A stretch of 64,000 nucleotides of DNA, from positions 1 through 64,000 of the IMG/VR virus record IMGVR_UViG_3300008450_000032. One strand, 5' to 3'. The notes beneath the pieces are model-generated. The model ran no database searches and was not told the origin of the DNA. It worked only from the letters and a program-made list of their open reading frames with translations. Of this stretch, positions 39,610-50,024 are shown in pieces. How positions within the stretch are numbered: position 1 is the stretch's first letter; the number at the start of each line of letters is the position of its first letter. Origin of the DNA: a virus. Position numbers and translations under genes: made by a program.

Positions 39610-42600
39610 AACATATTGACACAGGACAAACTGTAATCAACAAAATATTTCACATTTCAGATGTGCATATTCGTACATTGAAACGACACCGAGAATATCG
39701 TGAAGTGTTTCGCAACATGTTTGATTATATCGCACAACATTGCACCGGCGAAAGTATTGCTGTAGTAACAGGTGACATCGTGCATAGCAAACTAGATATG
39801 TCTCCGGAGTTAGTTGATATGCTGGTTGAATTTTTTGATGGCTTCATGATTCCAACCGTAGTAATACTTGGTAACCATGATATGAATCTGAACAACATGC
39901 ACCGCACAGACGCAATTAGTCCGGTTATCAATGTTATTAAGAATCCAAACATCATATTCATCAAAGAAAACGGCTTGTTTGAAATTGGTGGAGTTGTGTT
40001 TAATCATATGGCTGTCGATGTTGCACCAACCGAATATATTCGTGCTAATCAATTCGATGCTGCATATAAAATTGCAATGCACCATGGTGCTGTGAACACT
40101 GCAAAAACAGATATTGGATATCAAATATCAAATGAGCATGTAGGTGTTGATTTGTTTGATGGACATGATATTACATTGTTGGGCGATATTCATAAACCAG
40201 CCCAGTTCTTAAATGACGCAAAGACAATTGCATACCCAGGATCACTGATTCAACAAAATCACGGTGAAGCATTAGACCATGGTATCTTGGTGTGGGACTT
40301 GCCGTGTCGTGAAGCAAAGTTTGTGGAAATACAAAATGATTATGGATATGTAACTTTGGAAGTTGAAGGTGTTACTATTGTGAAAGCACCACATCGTATG
40401 CCAAATAAACCTAGAGTTCGTATCAAGTTTAATGATACCTCAGCAGCGGACATGAAAAAACTTATTGCTACTATTCGCAAGAAATATGATGTGCAAGATA
40501 TCACAATCCAACGAAGTGCAGCTATATCAAACACTAACGCCACATCATCGTTTACTATAGGAAATGTACGAGATGTTGAATATCAAAATACATTGATCAC
40601 AGATTTTATTTCCGTGAACTATCCACAAGCTACTGCAGACGAAACTGATGCAATTCGTCATATCAATCGCACAATAAACTCAAAACTTCCTGCAGTAGAG
40701 TCAGTACGACACATGACCTGGCACCCAATTCAATTTGAATTTGATAACATGTTTTCTTACGGAGAAGGCAATGTTATTAACTTTGAAAACATGAAAGATG
40801 TGTGCGGGTTGTTTGCTGCAAACACATCTGGTAAGTCATCATTGCTTGATGCAATTACATACACTATATTTGATAAGTGCAGCAAAACAGGCAAAGCACA
40901 TGAAGTGTTGAACAATAAAAAGGCTTCATTCCGCGGAAAGTTTACATTTGAAATGAACGGCGTTACTTACACTATTGAACGCAATGGAATCAAGCAGAAG
41001 AATGGTCACGTTAAAGTGCTAGTAGATTTTTATACTGACACAGAAAACCTAAATGGTGAAGAACGTAGTGACACAAACAAATCGATCCGCCGTTATTTAG
41101 GAACTTATGATGATTTCATTTTAACTGCATTTTCACTGCAGGCAGACAACAATAACTTCATTGAAAAGTCACAAAGAGAACGCAAAGATCTTCTTTCACA
41201 GTTTTTAGATATTACGGTATTCGAACAGCTTTATCAGTTAGCATCCGATGAAATTAAAGAGACTGCTGGTAAGTTAAAATCATATAAGAAAACAGATTTT
41301 GATGTTATTATCAATGATGCAGATACTATTATTTCAAACAATCAACAAGATATAACTTCATTAGAAACTCAAGAAGATGAATTGCAAGAAAAGCGCAATG
41401 ATTATCAAAATGAGATTGTAGACTTAATTCAAACAAAACAGCCAACAACATATACAGGGCCTAATATTAATGAATTAACTAAAATTGAAACTGAGTTAAC
41501 TAAAAAAATATCACAATTACAAGCTGATATTGAAACCGAAGAAACGACTTTAGAAACACTAACAAGTGAATACTTAATCATTAAAAAAGATAAGCGCAAG
41601 TACAATGAAACGGACTTATCAGATAAACTTCAACAATTAGAAAAACTCGAAAAGGAATTAGCACAGATAGATTCGAGTATTAAAAAACAACAAGGAATTA
41701 TCAATGCAAAACAAGAAAAAATTAATCACCTTTCCGACCATGAATATGATCCGAACTGTAAATACTGTGTATCTAACGTTTTCGTACAAAATGCAATTGA
41801 AGCACAAAATACGATTATTGCAGATAGAGACATATTAACTGAATTATCTGCGACCCAATTACAATTAAAAACAACAATTTCAACATATTCAGATGTTAGA
41901 ACAGATGCCAATGCATTAGCAATATTAAAACAAAAACATGAAACAAAGCGTTTAGCAATTGAAAAACAAGAATTGCAAATTCAAATCATTGAAGGCGAAT
42001 TACAAACTCGAGAATCAGAATTAGAAACATGTTTAGAACGTCAAGAATCATTTAAAGCTAATGCCACTGCAATAACACATAATGAACTAATTGATGAAAA
42101 AATTAACAAGTTAAAAACATCAATTGATTCAGCTACGATTAAAATAAAAACAATTACAGACACAATTCGTAGTAAACATGGTAAAATTGAAGTTGCTAAG
42201 ACCACAAAGAAAACAGCAATTGAGTCATTAGACACATACAAACAACTAGAGACTGAATACAAAGCATACGAATATTATCTAGAATCAGTTAAACGTGATG
42301 GGGTTCCATACGAGTTAATTGCAAAAGCAATGCCAAAGATTGAAGCAGAAATTAACAATGTGCTGAATCAGGTAGTTGATTTTAACATGGTGCTTCAGAG
42401 CGACGGTAAGAATATCAACGGGTATATTATTTATGATGAAGATAATTTCTGGCCATTGGAATTAACAAGCGGTATGGAACGATTTATTTCATCACTTGCA
42501 ATTCGCATAGCACTTATCAATGTATCAGCACTACCACGTCCTAATTTTATTGCAATTGATGAAGGTTGGGGAAGTTTAGACACAGAACATATTTCTGCAG

Positions 42601-42740
42601 TAGTTAATCTATTTGATTATTTCAGAATTAAATTTGATTTCTCCATAATCATTTCACACGTCGATTCAATGCGAGATATGGTCGACAACTTAATCGAAGT
42701 AAACAAACTAAACGGATTCAGCCAGATTTCACACAACTGA
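39600..42740 (+). CDS. Fused Mre11-Rad50 (gp47-gp46) recombination nuclease
   Basis: 1046 residues. Residues about 15-340 are an Mre11/SbcD-type phosphoesterase with all motifs: FHISDVHIR, VTGDIVHS, ILGNHDMN, IAMHHG and LLGDIHKPAQF. From about 370 to the end is a Rad50/SbcC-type ATPase: Walker A AANTSGKSS (about 405-413), long coiled coils, a zinc hook CKYC (about 720), a deviant signature LTSGMERF (about 955) and Walker B/D-loop FIAIDEGWGSLD (about 982). In T4 these are separate genes 47 and 46. Here they are one uninterrupted chain. It should resect DNA ends for recombination-dependent replication. Confidence 0.92.
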   Translation: MDIKHIDTGQTVINKIFHISDVHIRTLKRHREYREVFRNMFDYIAQHCTGESIAVVTGDIVHSKLDMSPELVDMLVEFFDGFMIPTVVILGNHDMNLNNMHRTDAISPVINVIKNPNIIFIKENGLFEIGGVVFNHMAVDVAPTEYIRANQFDAAYKIAMHHGAVNTAKTDIGYQISNEHVGVDLFDGHDITLLGDIHKPAQFLNDAKTIAYPGSLIQQNHGEALDHGILVWDLPCREAKFVEIQNDYGYVTLEVEGVTIVKAPHRMPNKPRVRIKFNDTSAADMKKLIATIRKKYDVQDITIQRSAAISNTNATSSFTIGNVRDVEYQNTLITDFISVNYPQATADETDAIRHINRTINSKLPAVESVRHMTWHPIQFEFDNMFSYGEGNVINFENMKDVCGLFAANTSGKSSLLDAITYTIFDKCSKTGKAHEVLNNKKASFRGKFTFEMNGVTYTIERNGIKQKNGHVKVLVDFYTDTENLNGEERSDTNKSIRRYLGTYDDFILTAFSLQADNNNFIEKSQRERKDLLSQFLDITVFEQLYQLASDEIKETAGKLKSYKKTDFDVIINDADTIISNNQQDITSLETQEDELQEKRNDYQNEIVDLIQTKQPTTYTGPNINELTKIETELTKKISQLQADIETEETTLETLTSEYLIIKKDKRKYNETDLSDKLQQLEKLEKELAQIDSSIKKQQGIINAKQEKINHLSDHEYDPNCKYCVSNVFVQNAIEAQNTIIADRDILTELSATQLQLKTTISTYSDVRTDANALAILKQKHETKRLAIEKQELQIQIIEGELQTRESELETCLERQESFKANATAITHNELIDEKINKLKTSIDSATIKIKTITDTIRSKHGKIEVAKTTKKTAIESLDTYKQLETEYKAYEYYLESVKRDGVPYELIAKAMPKIEAEINNVLNQVVDFNMVLQSDGKNINGYIIYDEDNFWPLELTSGMERFISSLAIRIALINVSALPRPNFIAIDEGWGSLDTEHISAVVNLFDYFRIKFDFSIIISHVDSMRDMVDNLIEVNKLNGFSQISHN

Positions 42741-42754
42741 TATTTATATTTAAA
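42739..42754 (+). promoter_or_regulatory. Late-type promoter motif overlapping a stop
   Basis: GATATTTATATTTAAA, starting within the TGA of the fused nuclease gene and 13 bases before the ATG at 42768. Confidence 0.75.
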
Positions 42755-42767
42755 AGAATATCAGTGA

Positions 42768-45700
42768 ATGAAACGTAAAGAAGCAGTATATAAGGGTTTA
42801 CAATTTGTTCCGGTTTGGTTTGAAGATACATCATTAACATCACCTGATTACTTCCAAATTACCGAGTTTCCTACACGCTTAACTGCTGGTAAGAACTTGT
42901 TCAAACTTCGAGGACATCCAACAAATCTACGCCCTGGATCATATTTAAACATTGAAGTATTAGATTACAATGGCGATCCAATTTATTCTGAAATTGTCAA
43001 TTTTATTGATGAAGATAAAAGCCGTGTAATTGCAATCTTTATTTATGAAGAAACATCGCCTGGTGATTGTACTATTACTGTTACTGGCGAAGCTATCAAT
43101 GTTCCCGCAGATTGGCAAGGTAAATCAAATATAAAATGGACACGCACAGTCCCGGTTAATCCGAATGTATCAAATATATCTGAAATTATTTTTGAACAAA
43201 TTCCGGAACTAGTAATCAGTGAAAATGTCGGAGTTCATTTAGATCGAGTATATTCTCCGGCAGGACAATTTCCTACATATTCATCTGGTACGGTTCGTTA
43301 TTTTTTATATAACAATCAGCCGGCTATTGAGTTAATCGGTGGAACATTTACAAATGATATGAGTACAGGCACATTAACTGTACCATCGCCTGTTAATCCA
43401 ACGCCTACGCCCAATTTCCCTATATCTACAACTACGTACACCAGTACGATTAAAAAGATATTAACCGGAACCGTAGCCTTATTAGACACAGAGTATACGG
43501 CGTATAGTAGCCAAAGCATATCACAACATACATATACAGAATTTGCAGCAAGTTCTTATAGTATTGCATATGAAGCAACACCGGAATATGTAGCTACTCA
43601 GAATTCTGAATCATTTGCGTTAATGCAAATTAAAGGATTAGATCCAGCAACCGGAGATGTTTCTAGAGTTAAAGTGTTTATGAACAACACAGGCACGGTT
43701 GGTACATGGGAACTATTAAATGATGTTGAATTAGATGAAACAGAAATGTTTATTGCTAGCACTGCATCATTATATCCGGATACCAGTATTGGTATGTTTG
43801 TTACTCAAAGTACTATTAATACATATTGGCAAGGCATCACATATGTAAACAGTGCAGTATCATCAGCTCCAATATTAACATGGACAACCCAATCACTTAA
43901 CAATTCCATGTTAATACAAAATACTGCAAATATATCTGCTCTGAATTCAGTTACAGTTGCAAAAATTAATTCTGCATACAATGGGATATTTATTGCGAAT
44001 TCTGAGTATAAAATTACATTGGATGCTATAGGTACAGTATCTGGGTCATCCACTGCAAAATTATCTTTGTATTTATCAGGCAGTGCATTTGATTATAATC
44101 CTACAGATTATTTTAATCAGGAATTTCCAGTTAAATTTGGAAAACGTGTCGGTGAATTGCAAATTGCAGAAACATCACAGCGTTGGGATGATACCGTATT
44201 TAATTTTACTGCAGATCATGATGGTGATGGTGTATTACTACTTGTAGCAGAAGAAGGATTATGGCAGGTTGCTGATATTCGAACTACAACTGACAATGAT
44301 GCTGGATATTCTCCTAATTACACCAGACTACGAACCCTAGTTCCAACCGCACATAAATCTAAAAACCAATTAACATTCAAAGCAGAGTATTACAATGTTA
44401 ATGGAGAAAAAAGCAAACAAATTAGTTATGTGTATAACAAAGATTGGGCAGGAGGTAACCGATATATCGATGGTGATTATTCAATGCTCACCGGTTCTTT
44501 ATATGTAGCAGATTCATTAGAAACTGGAGTTGCTATATCCGGATATAAGAATACTGGATTTATTCGTTCATTAGGATATGAAGGCTTTACTGCAGGATTT
44601 CCTGGCTTCTTATTGTGGAGTGGATCTGCTTTATCTGGTTCTCTGGGAACTAAAGGGGGAGTGCCGTATAGCGGCGTTGGTTTAGAATTATATGCAAATA
44701 CTTCAAGTTATTTTAGATATAGTACCACAGACAGTGAAATTGATGTACGTACGGATAAATTCTTCTTTGGACAATATCCTGCGCCATTTATAAGCGGGGC
44801 TAATGGAAATATTGAAATTTCAGCTAGCAATTTTCATTTGTCAGCAGAAGGAAACGTTACTGCTAGCAACGCATTATTTACTGGTGTTGCTTTAGCAAAT
44901 GTAATACGTGATAAAACTGTAATAATTACAAATGCAAATTCTGGTTCATATTTGCAAAATTATATCGAAAACGATTTTACCAACACCCCGGCAGTTCGAA
45001 TAGTAATGGATGGATCGTTAGGTGGCGAAATTGTACGCAGAGTACGAGTAAATATAGCATTATCAAGACCTATAGGAGATTTTCTTTTACCTAGTATTGG
45101 CGCGACAGAACGAATAGATTTTATTCTGGAAACGGTTTTTCAAAATAAAATTTTAGACACATTCTTTAATCGTACAGCACCGCCAACGACATATGATCAA
45201 ATAACATTAGATGAAGCAGCTGTAATAACATTGGTAACTGCTGGAAACACAGGCGATTCATATTTCATTACTGCTGGCACCGAAAACCCTTTAGATTTTT
45301 CGTTTAAACGTAATTTGAAAATAGGTGATGGTGACACCAATGGAGGTATCTTAACTATATCCAGCTCCGGAGTTGCCGGCGGCTCTGGTGTAAATCAACC
45401 TAGAATACAATTAAAAAATAATTCTTATGGTCAATTGAATATAAACCCAGCTAATGTAAGTAGTACAACAGCTACGATAATCGGCAATCGAACTTTAGGA
45501 AATTGGGGGCAATCGTACACGATAACCAATAACAGCGTTGCTATTAGACCTTACATTGCAGTATCTGGTTCAGCTAATGGACAAGATCGTAGAATATTAA
45601 TTAACGGAGCTACACATTACGGGCAACGCGTGGTAACAGCAACCGGCGGATCACCAGATATTACATTGGAAACTTCGGATAGTATTATTATTTGCAATCA

Positions 45701-45947
45701 TTCATCAGGAACAATGACTATTGATTTAGGAACACCAACTGATGCAGACGCCGGCCGTATTATAAGAATTATTAACAGACAAACAGGCACTGTTACTATA
45801 ACCGGTGGTATATATATTGCTGGTTCTGCAGCCGCAGATACTTCGAGGACAACATCAACACAATATGCATCGATACAATTATTAGCACCTGGTAGTAGCT
45901 CTATTGCTGGATGGATTTCTATAAATGAAACCGGTACTTGGTCATAA
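42768..45947 (+). CDS. Large tail fibre or baseplate-associated protein
   Basis: 1059 residues. The N-terminus (PVWFEDTSLTSPDYFQITEF, TAGKNLFKLRG) looks like a virion attachment region. The middle has beta-sandwich-like parts with Ser/Thr/Tyr-rich links. From about 640 there is SLYVADSLETGVAISGYKNT and a repeat-like SASNFHLSAEGNVTASNALF, as in fibre shafts. The end (about 880-1059) is beta-helix-like. No chaperone domain is visible. It is a candidate receptor-contacting fibre. Confidence 0.72.
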   Translation: MKRKEAVYKGLQFVPVWFEDTSLTSPDYFQITEFPTRLTAGKNLFKLRGHPTNLRPGSYLNIEVLDYNGDPIYSEIVNFIDEDKSRVIAIFIYEETSPGDCTITVTGEAINVPADWQGKSNIKWTRTVPVNPNVSNISEIIFEQIPELVISENVGVHLDRVYSPAGQFPTYSSGTVRYFLYNNQPAIELIGGTFTNDMSTGTLTVPSPVNPTPTPNFPISTTTYTSTIKKILTGTVALLDTEYTAYSSQSISQHTYTEFAASSYSIAYEATPEYVATQNSESFALMQIKGLDPATGDVSRVKVFMNNTGTVGTWELLNDVELDETEMFIASTASLYPDTSIGMFVTQSTINTYWQGITYVNSAVSSAPILTWTTQSLNNSMLIQNTANISALNSVTVAKINSAYNGIFIANSEYKITLDAIGTVSGSSTAKLSLYLSGSAFDYNPTDYFNQEFPVKFGKRVGELQIAETSQRWDDTVFNFTADHDGDGVLLLVAEEGLWQVADIRTTTDNDAGYSPNYTRLRTLVPTAHKSKNQLTFKAEYYNVNGEKSKQISYVYNKDWAGGNRYIDGDYSMLTGSLYVADSLETGVAISGYKNTGFIRSLGYEGFTAGFPGFLLWSGSALSGSLGTKGGVPYSGVGLELYANTSSYFRYSTTDSEIDVRTDKFFFGQYPAPFISGANGNIEISASNFHLSAEGNVTASNALFTGVALANVIRDKTVIITNANSGSYLQNYIENDFTNTPAVRIVMDGSLGGEIVRRVRVNIALSRPIGDFLLPSIGATERIDFILETVFQNKILDTFFNRTAPPTTYDQITLDEAAVITLVTAGNTGDSYFITAGTENPLDFSFKRNLKIGDGDTNGGILTISSSGVAGGSGVNQPRIQLKNNSYGQLNINPANVSSTTATIIGNRTLGNWGQSYTITNNSVAIRPYIAVSGSANGQDRRILINGATHYGQRVVTATGGSPDITLETSDSIIICNHSSGTMTIDLGTPTDADAGRIIRIINRQTGTVTITGGIYIAGSAAADTSRTTSTQYASIQLLAPGSSSIAGWISINETGTWS

Positions 45948-45963
45948 TATATTTATATATAAA
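45947..45963 (+). promoter_or_regulatory. Late-type promoter motif
   Basis: ATATATTTATATATAAA, 11 bases before the ATG at 45975. Confidence 0.7.
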
Positions 45964-45974
45964 AGAAACATGAA

Positions 45975-48470
45975 ATGAACAAAATAACAGTACTATTCCC
46001 AGGAGGTTTTAAACCATTAACTGGTGCTCATCTAGATTTAGCAAATCGATATGCTACAGATCCACAAGTAGAACGCGTAATCATGTTGATTGGCCCTAAA
46101 GAGCGCGATGGAATTACACGTGAAAAAACCATGGAATTGTTTAACATCTTAAACGATAATCCAAACATTGAAATACAACCAACTGATTTTAATTCTCCTA
46201 TCATGGCGGCATATGAATACTTGTTTGCATTGCCACAAGATGCAACAGGTAGATTTGCAATGGCGGCTTCTGCAAAAGGAGATGATTATGTTCGGGCTAA
46301 AGATTTTGTGCCAAATGTAGATAAATATGCTACTATAGGCGACAAAAAAGGACGTACTATTCCTGGTGGTATTGATGCTACTGAATTGAGTATTAATGTA
46401 GATCCATTAGCATATGGCAATGGAGAACCGGTATCTGCGACCATGGTACGAGATGCAATTGCAAACAATAATTTTGCACAATTCCGGGCATCATATCCTC
46501 AATTTGATGAAGCAGCTGTTAAAAATGCATGGCAAGTTGTTACTGGTATGCAAGAAGCGGTGTTCACAAAAGATTGGTGGAAATCTGCATTGCAAGAAGA
46601 TGTTGATGATGTAGTTGAATCAATGATGTTTCCACGTGAAAAGAAACGGCATGCAGAAAAAATTAATAAACTAAGAAACTTCCTAGACCAACATACAAGC
46701 AAATCATTTGTATATGATTTTGATGATTTTGCTAAAACAGTGGTTGGTGCAAAACTTGTAGAAGGTATTATTGCAGAAAACTATATTACCAGACAAGAAT
46801 TAGCATCAATTGAAAATGCCGTAGATGGATTCTTCCGTGAATATGGTATTGATGTGAATTTTCAAGGACAGTTTACTCATTTTATAGAACGATTAAACGA
46901 TCCTCGTAATGAAGCTCCTATTTATATGGATGAACTTCGAGATTTCTTTGAAGATTTAGCCAATGAGTATGGAGATCGAATTGCTAGTCAATTAAAACAA
47001 AATCGACCTAGCGGTGTAGGATCTGATTATCAGTTTGATATTCCAATACATATGCCATTCATGTTAGTATGGAATTCTAGTAAAAAAATGATTGAACTGC
47101 GACCTAAAACAGTTAAAAAACAAAGATCTCGTTGGAAAGCAAATGACCCGAATGATATTATTTATACTATCGAGTCACGAATGAAAACCGGAGGTATTTT
47201 AACTGAGGGCGGTGCAGCAGGACATATGGCACACCCATGGGACGATCACGGATTAACATTTAATGATGTCCGTGAAATTGTGTCTCGTGCTTTGTCAGGT
47301 CGTCTAGATATTGAAGAAGCTGTCACTGAAAAGACAGATGGTCAAAACATACAATTTACATGGAAAAATGGACAACCTGGATTTGCTCGTAACAAAGGCA
47401 CGATAATTAATCCAATGACGCCAGATCAACTAGTTGCTGATTTTGAACGTAAATATCAAGAAACTATTACAAAATCCGGTGCAGCAGCTGCAGAAGGATA
47501 CAAACTAGTTGTTGATGCATTTCGAGAAATGGCACAAGATATTACCGGGGCAATGTCAGCTTTACCGGCAGACAAACTAGAACAAATATTCAAAGGCGGC
47601 CGAGTATTTGCAAACATGGAAATTATTTATCCAGCAACTAAAAATGTAATTGCATATGACAAAGCACATTTACAATTTCATAACCTAGTTGAATACGATG
47701 AAAAAGGCAATGTAGTCGAAACCGATTTAACAGGTGGTGCTATGATGCAAAAAATTATTCAAGATGCAAATGCACACATGCAAAACACATTTTCATTCAT
47801 TCCGCCACAACGTATTAAATTAGGCCGAGTGTATGATTTTGAAGATCAGCAATCTGCATTCTACAATGAAATTGATCAACTTCGTGATCGCTACGGATTA
47901 AAAGATACAGACCTATTGAGTGATTATCATAAAGCATGGTGGAGAGATGTTATTCAAACAAAAGCAAAAGAGGTAGGATATGAAATTCCTGATACTATAT
48001 TAACTGCATTAATATATCGTTGGGCATTTGATGATAAATCTACAAACATCTCAGTACTTAAAAAACAAATAGATAATCCAGAATTTGTTACCTGGGTTGA
48101 TGCATTTGATAAAAAAGATTTCAAACAGTATCGCAAACAAAACTTGGAACCATTCGAATCTATCTTTTTGCGATTAGGTGTATTGGTATTACAAAATGCA
48201 ACAAATTATCTCGCAGCAAATCCAACAAAAACGGTGCAGGATATTAAAACAGAATTAGCACAACTCATCAAAGATTTGCAAACCAAAGGTGATGAGGCAA
48301 CTCTAACAAAACTTAAACATGAATTAGGACGAATTCAAAAACTTGGCGGATTTGATGCTATAGTACCGTCTGAAGGGGTTGTATTCACATATCAAGGCAA
48401 TACATATAAAATGACAGGCGCATTTGCACCAGTGAACCAAATTTTAGGGGTGTTAAAATACGCACGCTGA
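45975..48470 (+). CDS. Nucleotidylyltransferase fused to a ligase-like nucleotidyltransferase
   Basis: 831 residues. Residues 1-170 form a cytidylyltransferase/NMNAT-type Rossmann domain: FPGGFKPLTGAHLDLA (a variant of G-x-F-x-P-x-H/T-x-G-H) and SATMVRDAI (the ISSTxxR-type motif). A helical middle follows. Residues about 440-831 carry a ligase-superfamily core: EKTDGQN with the K-x-D-G adenylation motif (about 452), RVFANMEIIYP (motif III-like) and PSEGVVFTYQ plus YKMTGAF near the end (motifs IV and V). The two parts suggest NAD/NMN chemistry coupled to RNA or DNA end joining, but the substrate is unknown. An internal ILTEGG also fits a prohead-protease site, probably by chance. Confidence 0.72.
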   Translation: MNKITVLFPGGFKPLTGAHLDLANRYATDPQVERVIMLIGPKERDGITREKTMELFNILNDNPNIEIQPTDFNSPIMAAYEYLFALPQDATGRFAMAASAKGDDYVRAKDFVPNVDKYATIGDKKGRTIPGGIDATELSINVDPLAYGNGEPVSATMVRDAIANNNFAQFRASYPQFDEAAVKNAWQVVTGMQEAVFTKDWWKSALQEDVDDVVESMMFPREKKRHAEKINKLRNFLDQHTSKSFVYDFDDFAKTVVGAKLVEGIIAENYITRQELASIENAVDGFFREYGIDVNFQGQFTHFIERLNDPRNEAPIYMDELRDFFEDLANEYGDRIASQLKQNRPSGVGSDYQFDIPIHMPFMLVWNSSKKMIELRPKTVKKQRSRWKANDPNDIIYTIESRMKTGGILTEGGAAGHMAHPWDDHGLTFNDVREIVSRALSGRLDIEEAVTEKTDGQNIQFTWKNGQPGFARNKGTIINPMTPDQLVADFERKYQETITKSGAAAAEGYKLVVDAFREMAQDITGAMSALPADKLEQIFKGGRVFANMEIIYPATKNVIAYDKAHLQFHNLVEYDEKGNVVETDLTGGAMMQKIIQDANAHMQNTFSFIPPQRIKLGRVYDFEDQQSAFYNEIDQLRDRYGLKDTDLLSDYHKAWWRDVIQTKAKEVGYEIPDTILTALIYRWAFDDKSTNISVLKKQIDNPEFVTWVDAFDKKDFKQYRKQNLEPFESIFLRLGVLVLQNATNYLAANPTKTVQDIKTELAQLIKDLQTKGDEATLTKLKHELGRIQKLGGFDAIVPSEGVVFTYQGNTYKMTGAFAPVNQILGVLKYAR

Positions 48471-48484
48471 TATTTATATTAAAT
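48469..48484 (+). promoter_or_regulatory. Late-type promoter motif overlapping a stop
   Basis: GATATTTATATTAAAT, starting at the TGA of the upstream gene and followed by AATAAGGAATAAACTG before the ATG at 48501. Confidence 0.75.
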
Positions 48485-48500
48485 AATAAGGAATAAACTG

Positions 48501-49367
48501 ATGGCTGAAAAACATAAAAGCAAGTATAAAAAACCAGAAAACACAAAATACAAATCCAGAAAAGATCTTAAAGATTACACAATGGATGACAAAGATGGAG
48601 GAATGAATCCAAAATCTACGGGTGAAAAACATCTTAACGTATTACGTAAAACAGACAAAGAAATGGTTGATACTGGCGATTTAAATGTTAAATATAACGC
48701 TGAAGATCGTTTATACAAAGATTTAGAAAAAGCAGAATACGAACCAAAGGATGCTGCTAAAAAACTTAAAAAGCGTCAAGATGCGGAAGAAAAAGAAACT
48801 GCAGACGTTCTTAAAGATAAAATTGAAAACTTAACTCGCGAACAAAAAGAACGTTTAGTTAGAGAATATGTACGTAGAAAAATTGCTTCAATGTTAATTG
48901 AGCAACCTGTAACAGCGCCTGAAGAAGAAGCACCAGTAGAAGAGCCACCAGTAGAAGAGCCTGCAGCTGAAACACCACCTGCCGATGCAGCCGCTACTGA
49001 CACAACTACACCTCCTGCACCTGATATGGCTGCTCCACCAGCACCTGATATGTCTGCAGAAGTACCAACTGACGTACCAGCAGAAACTCCTGCCGAAACT
49101 CCGGCACCGGACACATCAGCAGAAGCACCAGCAGCTGCCCCCGAAGCATCTGCAGAGACAACTGCGGTGATGGATCTAGATCGTTTTGTTAATTATTTAA
49201 AAACACAAGAAGGAAATATTGCTCGAGCTAAAATTACGTTGAAAGCAATTAATTTAGCACTTAAAGATGCAGAGCCAGCAGATCAAGCAAATTTTTATAA
49301 AATGATTCGAATTGCAATGGTTAAAAAATTAGCATCATTAAATGCTGAAGTAAACAATAAAAAATAA
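48501..49367 (+). CDS. Charged protein with Pro/Ala-rich linker and candidate protease site
   Basis: 288 residues. The first 140 residues are Lys/Asp/Glu-rich and helical (LTREQKERLVREYVRRKIAS), ending MLIE followed by Gln, a possible prohead-protease cut. A long Pro/Ala/Glu linker (about 135-215) separates it from a C-terminal helical domain (MDLDRFVNYLKTQEGNIARA). The architecture resembles scaffold-type or internal head proteins. It is placed before the terminase cluster. No family recognised. Confidence 0.65.
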   Translation: MAEKHKSKYKKPENTKYKSRKDLKDYTMDDKDGGMNPKSTGEKHLNVLRKTDKEMVDTGDLNVKYNAEDRLYKDLEKAEYEPKDAAKKLKKRQDAEEKETADVLKDKIENLTREQKERLVREYVRRKIASMLIEQPVTAPEEEAPVEEPPVEEPAAETPPADAAATDTTTPPAPDMAAPPAPDMSAEVPTDVPAETPAETPAPDTSAEAPAAAPEASAETTAVMDLDRFVNYLKTQEGNIARAKITLKAINLALKDAEPADQANFYKMIRIAMVKKLASLNAEVNNKK

Positions 49368-49373
49368 AGTTAT

Positions 49374-50024
49374 ATGTCTAAAAAGTTACAAAATGTCAAA
49401 GCCATTCAACAAATGTTGGATGGTAACCACAAGTTTCAAACTAAAAAAACTGTGGGTTTTTCTGATGCAGATTCTGCTGCTAAGAAAAATGAACGCCATG
49501 ACGTTGGTGATGTTTGGGAAGAAACAGATCCAGTAAGTGGTACTACATACATAATTGAACAACGAGATGGTTTTCGTATTAAAAAAACAAAAGCATCAGA
49601 TGTGTTACAATCGGTACGTGAAGAACTTCGTTCATATCCAAACTGTCGCAAAGAGACTTGCACTTGTTTAGAAAAACATCCACTCAATGAAAAGATGCGT
49701 AAGCTACACGGAATGTGTTTTGATTGTGTGATTGAAATGGAACATGAATTGAAAAAAGAAGGTCGTTATGAAGAATATGAACGAAACAAAATTCGAGAAA
49801 ATGCATTAGCTTGGTTAGCAGAGGCAGAACGAGATGTTGCATTATTAAAAGAAACGTATACACAAGCTTCACAATTCGTAACAAATTCAGAAGGCGAAAA
49901 AGAAAATTGGACCGCTCGAATGACACCAGAAGAATTTGAAGAAACAGTGCAAGCACAATTTAATACATTCAAAGAAAAATTTTTAGCAAACTTAGATAAA
50001 GAATCACAACATGAAAACAATTAA
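49374..50024 (+). CDS. Zinc-finger hypothetical protein near the terminase
   Basis: 216 residues. A Cys cluster CRKETCTC (about 84-91) and a later CFDC (about 114-117) form a probable zinc site of C-x4-C-x-C plus C-x2-C type. The rest is charged and helical, with LAWLAEAERDVALLKETYTQ and a tail rich in Glu. Its place just before the terminase gene raises the possibility of a packaging accessory or small-terminase function, but no helix-turn-helix is evident. It overlaps the next gene by 14 bases. Confidence 0.6.
   Translation: MSKKLQNVKAIQQMLDGNHKFQTKKTVGFSDADSAAKKNERHDVGDVWEETDPVSGTTYIIEQRDGFRIKKTKASDVLQSVREELRSYPNCRKETCTCLEKHPLNEKMRKLHGMCFDCVIEMEHELKKEGRYEEYERNKIRENALAWLAEAERDVALLKETYTQASQFVTNSEGEKENWTARMTPEEFEETVQAQFNTFKEKFLANLDKESQHENN

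Noticed and set aside
47190-47230. Internal ILTEGG in the ligase-like fusion as a processing site
   Set aside because: It is in the middle of a multi-domain enzyme, and short L-x-E strings are expected by chance.
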